DNA from: Diphasiastrum complanatum | Lineage: Eukaryota; Streptophyta; Lycopodiopsida; Lycopodiales; Lycopodiaceae | NCBI GenBank assembly: GCA_029204225.1 | Contig: CM055104.1 | Location: 20,307,761-20,371,760, forward strand | Reading direction: 5' to 3' | Length of the DNA stretch: 64,000 bases | Shown: piece after piece, positions 52,325 to 60,728 of the stretch | How the letters are laid out: each line of letters starts with the position of its first letter | Numbering within the stretch: the first letter of the stretch is position 1 | The notes under the pieces: generated by a model | Seen by the model: the letters and a program-made list of their open reading frames with translations, nothing else | Told to the model about the DNA's origin: nothing | Database searches by the model: none | Made by a program: the position numbers and the translations under genes

Positions 52325-54795
52325 GGCAAAAGGATGGATGGATCGCACCATCACTCCAGCCCTTTCCCCACAATCTCTTGCAGGTAACAGGTGGTTTCAG
52401 GGCGCGTTGGAGGGTGAAATAGGCGCGGTTCTGGAGGCTGCCTAGTGCTGTTTTTTTTATTATTTACATTTGAAATAGAAGATATTCAAGCTTATAGATT
52501 GCATGTAGGGCGCTTTTACTGTTGCTTTGCAGTATTACTTGCATAAGCCATTCTTACAATCTACATTAAGTAGGTTTCACAAAGCCTGAAAAACAGGGTA
52601 CATGCTGCCAAATTTTTCCCAAAAATTATGATTTGCAGGTTGCCTCATCCTGAAACATAGGATAGGCTTTCTTGTAACCCATACCCTCCAAAGAATGGCT
52701 TTACTGGTTCACATAAGCCTGCAGAACACTGTTAATGTGCTGGAAAATATAGCATGAACCTGTAAATCACAAAGAAACCGCCTTGCACATCCTATAAGAA
52801 GCCACCAACACTTTACACAAAAAGTTAGTCTTATTGTGCCTCTTTTCCTGCTTTTTTTCACAGAAGTAAGCCAAAATCGGCTCAATAAAAAGCAAAAGAT
52901 AGCCAATAAAATTACATAAACCATTGTTATGTGAAGAACAAAAAGCCGTAAAAACCAGCATTACCTCTAATTGAACCCGTTGCTAACGGAAAAGTGCTCC
53001 TAATGAAGTAATCGGCAACATATGCGGATCAAGAAAATCGAACTTTACTTCCAAAACATAGATTTGAAGTGCTAAAAACCCGAATCGATTGTATACCTGG
53101 TAGTGCACATACCACACAACCGATTGCACCTCAAAAAAGTGATTCTCGAGAAGAGGTATTCGAATTTTCACCACTTTTTGCTTACTCCACCAATCTTCTC
53201 AAAAAATGTCGAGATTCCGTATCACACAACGGAAAAATCCCCACACAATTTGAGATTTCAGTCGTGGGCATGACAGTTAGTGATGCAGCCGTGGAGAGAG
53301 GTGGTGAGAAAATCAGCCTGGGTGTCGACTGGACTGTCATGAGGAAAGGAGCGTAAAAGTGAAGCCAAGGACTGTCGGTGTAGTGGCATGTAAGTGGGAT
53401 CAAATGTGTACGTGGGTGCACGGGTAAGCATGGGTAGTGATAGATGAATGAGTGGGTGGAAGGTGGCCGATATCGAAGGAGAGAAATGAGTGATCAGAAA
53501 GGGATCAGAAAGGGTGGTGGGGGAAAGGTGGAAGTCAGAAACTATGGGTACAAAGGATGGTGCCCCCATGAGATAAACAACGACACTATGTCCTCCACTG
53601 TGAGGGTGGCATGTATAACTGTCTGAATGTGGCCAGCAGGGTAAGCCATTATAAATGGCTAGCTCATGTACCTTTTCAAACTGTAGTAAGTGCTCACCAT
53701 ATGAAGTAGTAGGTCCCAAACTATGCGCGGAGGTCCTAGTAACTCCAAGCATATCACTGTCAAGGGCACGAACACATAGCTGATCAGTGGTCTCGAAAAA
53801 CTTTGTCTGTCTCGAAGATGTCTAGGCATTAAAATCCCCCGTGAGGAGAATATGCCCCCGCTCTGAGAATCTGATAATATCTGGTGAGAGGTCCTGATAT
53901 GGAGATCCAATACCCTCGGCAAAAGAGGAGGACTCTGGTGGAAAGTAACATGTCTGCTGCCCATGAATCTCAGGCTACTCAATTTTACTCTCAAGCTCCC
54001 TTGTCATGGTGGTGGTCGATTCCGAGGCTGCGACCTGCTTAGTGTTAATCACCTGCTCCAATGAAGCGACTTTGGACTGCAACACATTCTTTTCCTTTTG
54101 TAAGGAGACCACTATTCCCTTCAGTTGTGAGAGTTCATGTTTCAAAAGCTGGAAATCGGCTTTCATTTGGTCAGCTTCCCAGGAGGAAAATAGTTCGGTT
54201 GATTTGGAGGGAGTGGGAGTGTATGGGATGGGTGCCGCAGATGGGGGAGCTGTGAGTTCTTGGGAAATAGGGATAGGAAGGAGGCCGGTAGGGATGGCCA
54301 GAGCGATAGGATTGGAGATCAATGGAGACGAGGAAGAGGCAGAAGAAGAAGAAGATGAAAGAGAGGAAGGAACAGCAGAAGAGAGAGGAGAAGAGGAGGA
54401 AGATAGTGAGAGTGGGGAAGAAGAAGGGGGTGCCACATCAACAGGCAGATCTGTAGGCAGCGAGGGGGAGAGCAGATTTGTAGGCAGCAAAGGGGAGGGC
54501 AGATCTGAGGACAGCGAGGGGGGAGGGCACATCTTTAGGCAGCAAGGGTGGTGTTGGCTTCAGCAAGGGGGGCGGAAGAGATGGCAGCGAGGGGGTTGCT
54601 GTTTTCAGCGAGGGGGGGGAGGAGATGATAGGGGAGCGGGTGGTCCGGCGTGGAGGAAGAGCAGCTGTGGCACGAGAGCCATCTCCGAGAGAGAGAGGAA
54701 GGGGGGGGGGGGAACATGTGTCTTATCTCTTTAGTATGGTTCAGCATGATTCAGTATGGTTCCTTATGGTTTCAGTTCGGTTTGTTGTGATCTCA

Positions 54796-54858
<63 letters not shown>

Positions 54859-57076
54859 CTCCTGTAACACGACAAGCCATTCTCATCTATGAGTTTTTTA
54901 TCCTTGACAGTATCCAGCAAGGATTGATGCACCTAAACTAGACCACCCTGTACCCGAAACATTTGGCAACCTATATAAATTTACTGCTCTTGATTAGAGC
55001 TTTAAACTGATAATATATATATATATATATATATAAAGATATTTGTGTGTCACATTTGTGCCTATGCATGGGGCAGGAGGATGCATGTATGGTTGCATGG
55101 GTGCATCCTCCTACCCTATGCACTTTTTCAAAAAACTAACTAAAAGTTTTACATGCATGCATGGGGAGGAGGATGTATTCATCCTGCCCCATGCATACAC
55201 ATTAGTCCCCATCCTAATTCGAGACGCTGTGCAACAAGCAAGATCAATTGCGCTTCTTTCCCTGGAAAGAAGATTTCGTCCAAAAACCTCCTTCCTACCT
55301 TTGTTGGCAATCAAACTACGAACTAACATTCTTTTAAAAGTCGAAGAATCAGTCGTTTTCTGTGGTGGTTGGAAGGTCTCCGTTCTGTTAATCGAGGGAG
55401 GGAGCATTTTTGGAGATAGCGATGGAGGGAGCAATTTTGGAGATGGTGCAGCAGCTTTTGGTGGCAAGCTTGATGGTGGTAGAGTTGGAGGCTTGGATGG
55501 TGAAGGTAAGAGTGCAGGAGGTGGGGCTGTTTTGGGAGGAAACACGAGCACAGGAAGATGAATGGGGGGGGCGCCTTCATTGCAAGAGATGGTGGTGGAA
55601 GCTTGGGAGGTTGAGATGGTAGGGGGTGCAGTCATTGCAGGAGATGGTGGTGGAAGCTTGGGAGGATGAGATGGTGGAGGTGCTTTGAGAGGGGCAGGTG
55701 GCAGAGCGTGAGGGCCGACTGTCACAGCCAAACTCTCTCCAAGGGTGCAATGACCTGGCGTGCCACATATGAAGTACTGTGCCTTTCCAGAATTGGTGCC
55801 TGAGTCGCCAGCGTGAAATCATCCTAGAGGTGTCAGCCTTCTCCTTGATCCAAGGAGGGGACCTGTTGGAAATCAGCAACTATCATATTAGGTAGAATCC
55901 ACCTGATTTTTGGAGCTACCAGTAGATAGTAATTGTTGTCACCATGCCATTAATTTAGGGAGATAGAAGAACTGAGAATAAATACAGGTGCTACATTGGG
56001 CACTTTGTCTGTGGAGTGTGGTGTGTGAGTTGGGAGTATAGCTTCTGCTGCGCAACTCTCATTGTTATTGCGTAAACACACCGTGTGTGTGATCAGAGTG
56101 TGTAGCACTTGCTTTGTTTATGTAAACAAGTGTGTTGAGAGCAAGAGGCACATTTGTGTGAATGTTATTTACGATTCAGTTCATGCTTCCTTTTGTATGG
56201 GCTACAGATCAAAGTAATCTCTCATGTTTCATCTTTAACTTTGCATAAATCGTCTCTCTCTTGTGGGGCATAGCTGCCCTGCCTTCACTTATAATTTGTG
56301 CACATTTAAGGGTGGGCTTTGCTATAAGAACTGCTAGCTTTTGTTGGTCTATTGATTTTCTACATGTACATGAATCAGCTTCCCCTAAAACCCAGAGTTT
56401 GTCTTTTTCTAAGTTTTCGAGTTACTCAGACACCTTTCCAATGTCACAATCTTCCGTAGCTTCGCCAGATGTGCTAAAAAAGGTGACTCCTTTATCAAGC
56501 AAGAAGAACAGGTTCCCAGCTCAGAAACCCAAATTATCTTACTCTCAGAGTTTCGGGCGGATCATTTACCATACACAAGAACCACGGGTCAGTATTCTGG
56601 TCGCATTGTAGGTCGAGCGAAATATTGAACGCTCCATTAGTTCCATGGCTAGGGATGATGATACGACTAGCTGAATCGGAGGTGAGAGCCACAGTTTTAC
56701 TCATGAAGCAAAGCGATCTGTTCCATGGCTGGGGATGAGGAGAAGTTCTGAGCCTCTATCTAAGAGCAAAACCATCATTGGAATGACTCTGAGCACTGAC
56801 TCGCATATATCCTTATCCACATTCTGAGCACACCTTTATTTTGTATCTGTTAATAGGATTCTCAACTGACAGACCAATACGGCACCTCATGGCTGAGAGA
56901 AATGGCTACGGAAAGTCCATCGCTGCTCATGGAAACTGCCATGATCGTTGATCTAATGCTCAACAATCACCTGAGTGCTACCCCTCTAAAGTATAATTCG
57001 CAAAAAATTTTCTCTCTCTTTCGAGTCGCGAAAAATTCTCTTTCGCGAATATAAGAGACTCGAAAAATTCGCGAAA

Positions 57077-57123
<47 letters not shown>

Positions 57124-60100
57124 ATGCGGACTCGAAAAAATCACAAAAAATTCTCTCCTCTCTTTCTACGATGCAAAGGACTCGACAAATTCGCGAAAAA
57201 TTCTCTTTCGAGTCGCGAAAAAAAATTCTCTCTTTCACGAATATAAGGTACTCAAAAAATTCGCGAAAATATAAGGGACTTGAGAAATTCGCGAAAAATT
57301 CCCTCTCTCTGTCTTTCTACGATGCGAAGGACTCAAAAAATTCGCGAAAAATTCTCTCTTAAGAGTCGCGAAAAATTCTCTTTTTTGCGAATGTAAGGGA
57401 CTCGAAAAATTTGCGAAAATATAAGAAACTCGAAAAATTCGCGAAAAACTCTCTCTCTCTCTCGCGGAAGTCTGAGCGGAAATCTGAACGGAAGCCAATG
57501 GAAGTCTGAATGGCTCCAGTGATCTGTCCCATTCCACATCATCCCAGCGATGGCTCTTCCTAGCTGCTCCAGCGATGGCTCCATAGCTGCCTTCTGCTCC
57601 AGCGATCCCGCCCCACCAGCGATCCTTGGATCTACTTCCACGCTCTACTACTTGCCCCTACACCTGAGCGGACCTTCAACTCTCTCTGAGCGGAAGTCTA
57701 AACGGAAGCCAATAACTGCCTTCTGCTCCATCGATCCTGCCCCACCAGCGATACTTGGATCTACTTCCACCCTCTACAACTTGCAGTTCTGGCCCTACAC
57801 ATGAGTGGATTTCTCTGACTGCTAAACGGACCAGCAGCGTTCCAACTTCCAGATGCCTCACCGTAAAGGGGCTCTTGCCCTTCCTTCCAACGCTGCTTCG
57901 TCTTCTTCATGCGCCTCGTCTTCCTCTTCCATTTCAGATCCACCTTCACCTTCACCTTCACCTTCTATCCCAGTTGCAATCCCTATCTCTCCGTCAAATC
58001 CTATTCTTGCTGATAGTGAATCCATTATAGCCGATCCTTTGATCCCGAATACCCCTGAAGAGGAATCACTTCTACCTCCAGCATTTATGATCTCCATCAT
58101 TCGTGCAGATCAGTTATGTTCCTATGAATATCTCAACACAAGTAAAACTTTCCTCTCTTGAAGCTATGATCCAAGCTATGCAATCTCATCTTCAAAAACT
58201 AGATTCATCTATTGATGATCTCAAGAAAGAAGTTGCAGCTATCAAAATCGAAGCTTCCTCTCACTCGGCTACTTCAGCCAAGATCCAACAGCTTGAAAGT
58301 CAAGTGGAACAGCATCATACCGCTATCCGATCTTGGGCAGATGTGCTTAAAGGTCCTAATATTGTTGTTTCACCACCTCCACCTTCATTTATCTCAGCTA
58401 CGTTCACCGAGAGCCGGTTGCGAGCGCAAAAGGCTCTTAATGTCCGAGTCAGAGGTATTACGAACTCCCATGATGCTGTTGGTGAAGCTAAAAAGTTTCT
58501 TGAAGAAAGTCTTCAACACCACCACAAAGATATGGATACTGCATGGCCGCCTAAGAAAGATCCAGGTACTCGTCATACGTTTTGCACCTGCAACTAGTCG
58601 TCATGAAGTGCTAAGGAAGAGATCTACACTGCGGGGTACCACGATACACCTGGATGAAGACCTTACTTACATTCAGGTTCAAGAACCGAAAAATGCAAAA
58701 CAGGAGACTATAACGAATGGAAAGAGGTTGATCTATAGAGACGGTATCATTCGTTTTGTAGATATTAAACCTTTTGCTATTAATGAGATATCTAATATTG
58801 TTCAGAGTTAGTGAGAGGGTTAGAGCACTGAAGAGATGCCAGTTGAATCTGTAAATGGTCTTCGTACCATATAATCCTGGACATTATCCTCTTCTTAGTT
58901 AGTTTGGTTTTTGATACGCCTTATGGCATGGAAAAGACGTTAATAAAGCTTTCTTTCTTTCTTTCTTTCTCTCTCTCTCTTTCTACGATGCGAAGGACTC
59001 GGGTCTCGAATCGTAGAAAGAGAGAGAGAATTTTTCGCGAAAGAGAGAATATTTGGTAGAAACCAAGAGAATTTTTTGCGACTCAAAAGAGCGAATTTTT
59101 CGCGAATTTTTTTTGAAGTACTCAAAAATTTGAGACTCGACAAATTCGCAGATTTCAAGAAGGCTTCGCGAAATTGGCCCTCGAAAAATGCGACACTGAC
59201 CCTCGAAAAAATGCGACACTAGCCTCCCCTCCAGAAAATTTTTTCGAGATATTTTCACGAAGGCATCGGGATTTTCGCGAAATTTTCGCGAAGCCTTCAG
59301 GGAAATTTCGCGAAAATTTCCCGACATTGGCCCTCCCCCTCCAGAAAAATGTGACACTCCCCTCCCCCTCCCGAACAATGCGACTCGTCGGCCGGCACAC
59401 TTCGGCCACGTACACACATACATCGGCCACCCGTCAACGAGGAGATACTAAATTTCCAAATCATCGGAAAATCATCGCCCGTCAACGAGATACTCAATTT
59501 CCAAATCATCGGCCGTCACCTAGATCGATACACACATTCCCTGCCACCTTCGACCACCCACGAATTTTTGTTCATTAGCTAATGGAGGTCCAATTTGTTG
59601 GGAAGCCAAAATGTGACTTTCACGTCGTCCATTCTAATCTATTTTGCCCTAGAGCATTTATTCAAGAAAATGGTTAGTAGGTTGAAATAGAGAGCATTAC
59701 CGTTTTTATGACATCCCATATAATTGTATGATAGAAACATCTCGAAATATTTCCCTGACGGCTTCGTGAAAATTTCGCGAAATTGGCCCTCGAAAAATGC
59801 AACATTGACCCTCGACAAATGCGACACTAACCTCCCCTCCAAAAAAAAAATTTTGAGGTATTTTCGCAAAGGCGTCGGGATTTTCGCGAAGCCTTCAGGG
59901 ATCTGATTTGGCGAGGGCTTCAGGGATTTTCGCGAAATTTTCGCGAGGCCTTCAGAGAAATTTGGCGAAGCCTTCGGGACGCGATTTTCGCGAGGGCTTC
60001 GGTATTTTTGCGAAGGCATCAAGATTTTTGCGAAGCCGTCAGGAAACATTTTGAGATACTTTCGCGAAGGCATTGGGATTTTCGCGAAATTTTCGCAAAG

Positions 60101-60648
60101 CCTTCAAGGAAATTTTGCGAAATTTTTAAGACATTGGCCCTCCCCCTCCAGAAAAATGTACAATTTTTTGAGGTATTTTCGCAAAGGCATCGGGATTTTC
60201 GCGAAATTTTCGCGAAGGATTCAGGAATAAAGTACTTACACTCAAATTACATTAAGTCAATGTTAGTTCTGGGAATGCTATTTAGAATTCCTACAGAACT
60301 GTGCGAAAAGTGAAGCTTGGAAAGCTTAAGCTTGAGTTTGAACAATCTATACTAAAAAGCGAAAACCGTAACAAATAGACCACATTGTCTATGCTGGAGC
60401 ACCCTATTCTACAGTCCATCCATTAGATTAGGAAACAGTTCTCTATATCATCTGCCTACCAAAACATATCTGCGCTTCTAAAAGTGATCACAGCTTAGAA
60501 GTCAGCCAGCCGTTTGGGGGTGATGGCGTTAGTGTGGGCTACTGTGGAGCTACTACATGCTACTGTACAGCTTGCATGTTCCATAAGCACTATTTTGATG
60601 ATGTACCAAAGCTTTTCAAATAAAGATGCTCCAAATACATATTATGTG

Positions 60649-60728
<80 letters not shown>

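Larger units (their letters stand above)
48018..53275 (-). mobile_element. Ty3/gypsy chromovirus H inserted into a LINE
   Basis: Flanked by the 5-bp repeat GTTAG at 48013-48017 and 53276-53280. From the right (5') end: a 16-bp LTR stump (53275-53260), non-homologous DNA to 51785, gag (51784-51017), heavily decayed sequence, integrase remains (about 50500-48640), a chromodomain-like C-terminus (48660-48570) and a 3' LTR (48497-48018). The inner boundary TATAACG differs from the expected TGTAACG by one base. Extensive decay makes most of the pol unreadable. Confidence 0.65.

Noticed and set aside
53258-53752. Stand-alone 164-residue gene
   Set aside because: It is the endonuclease part of a LINE, and its last residues run into the inserted gypsy element.
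54006-54734. 242-residue Glu/Gly-rich plus-strand protein
   Set aside because: Antisense shadow of the Ser-rich LINE ORF1-like frame and G-rich minisatellite.
57171-60073. Several 60-144-residue frames in the TTCGCGAA arrays
   Set aside because: Open on both strands because the array lacks stops; composition follows the repeat unit.
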